NCBI GenBank assembly: GCA_026692825.1
Contig: JAPLOC010000880.1
Span: 1-5,475 of the forward strand
Length of the DNA: 5,475 nucleotides
DNA from: Planctomycetota bacterium
GTDB taxonomy: Bacteria > Planctomycetota > Planctomycetia > Planctomycetales > Planctomycetaceae
Direction of reading: 5' to 3'
Position numbers and translations under genes: made by a program. Positions 5,322 to 5,475 of this stretch are shown one piece after another; the stretch's first letter is position 1; the number at the start of each line of letters is the position of its first letter. A model generated the notes under the pieces. The model was not told the DNA's origin. It did not search any database and was given only the letters and a program-made list of their open reading frames with translations.

Positions 5322-5475
5322 ATGAACGTTCAGAACACACATCTGCTGGAACAGTACAGCCACCTCGAGTACCTGCTGCTGGGGGATCTGCGGGATCTCC
5401 TCGAAGAATCCCCCGACCCCGAAAATCGCCGTTGGCTGCTGGCCGTCCTCGAAGTGCTGGTCGACATGCTTCCCC
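5322..5475 (+). CDS. Hypothetical small helical protein, 3' truncated
   Basis: The frame opens at the ATG at 5322 after a strong AAAGGAG and stays open to the window end, giving the first 51 residues. There is no signal peptide, so the protein is probably cytoplasmic. Residues 7-30 (HLLEQYSHLEYLLLGDLRDL and onward) form a Leu-rich amphipathic helix. A short turn with SPDPENR follows, then a second Leu/Val-rich helix (WLLAVLEVLVDMLP). The helical hairpin with His7 and His14 is loosely reminiscent of hemerythrin-like (HHE) four-helix bundles, but the ligand pattern cannot be judged from a fragment. No family is recognised. It is divergent from the lipoprotein gene. Confidence 0.8.
   Translation, partial: MNVQNTHLLEQYSHLEYLLLGDLRDLLEESPDPENRRWLLAVLEVLVDMLP

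Overview
The window looks like a piece of chromosome from a planctomycete (Planctomycetota), probably of the Planctomycetaceae type. The main reason is the gene pair at the left. A protein with the DUF1549 and DUF1553 domains (planctomycete PSCyt2/PSD1 type) is followed 4 bases later by a Tat-exported DUF1501 protein. This pairing is a hallmark of that phylum, where it occurs in many paralogous copies. The base composition is moderately GC-rich.

Layout: (1) 1-1689, plus strand, the DUF1549/DUF1553 gene, cut at its 5' end by the window edge. (2) 1694-3082, plus strand, the complete DUF1501 gene, apparently translated in an operon with the first. (3) 3083-3499, a 417-base convergent intergenic region. 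It holds three copies of a roughly 36-46 base hairpin element, two direct and one inverted, plus further inverted repeats and a possible terminator for the gene to its right. (4) 3500-4948, minus strand, a 482-residue predicted lipoprotein of unknown function. (5) 4949-5321, a 373-base divergent intergenic region with several small hairpins and a strong ribosome binding site at its right end. (6) 5322 to the window end, plus strand, the start of a small helical protein of unknown function, cut by the window edge.

The two left genes probably work together at the cell surface or in the periplasm. The DUF1501 protein has a twin-arginine signal and alkaline-phosphatase-superfamily-like C-terminal motifs, while its partner carries a CxxCH motif. 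The family's substrate is not established and cannot be read from this window. The lipoprotein and the right-hand gene are divergently transcribed and may share regulatory DNA; nothing ties them functionally to the left operon.

The most interesting signal is the repeat family at 3104-3360. Comparing copy 1 with copy 3, four of the five differences are two complete base-pair swaps on opposite sides of a stem, and the fifth lies in the loop. This argues that structure in DNA or RNA, not a protein, is being conserved. I do not see a CRISPR array, a tRNA or rRNA, a transposase gene, a defence system or an obviously new multi-gene system.
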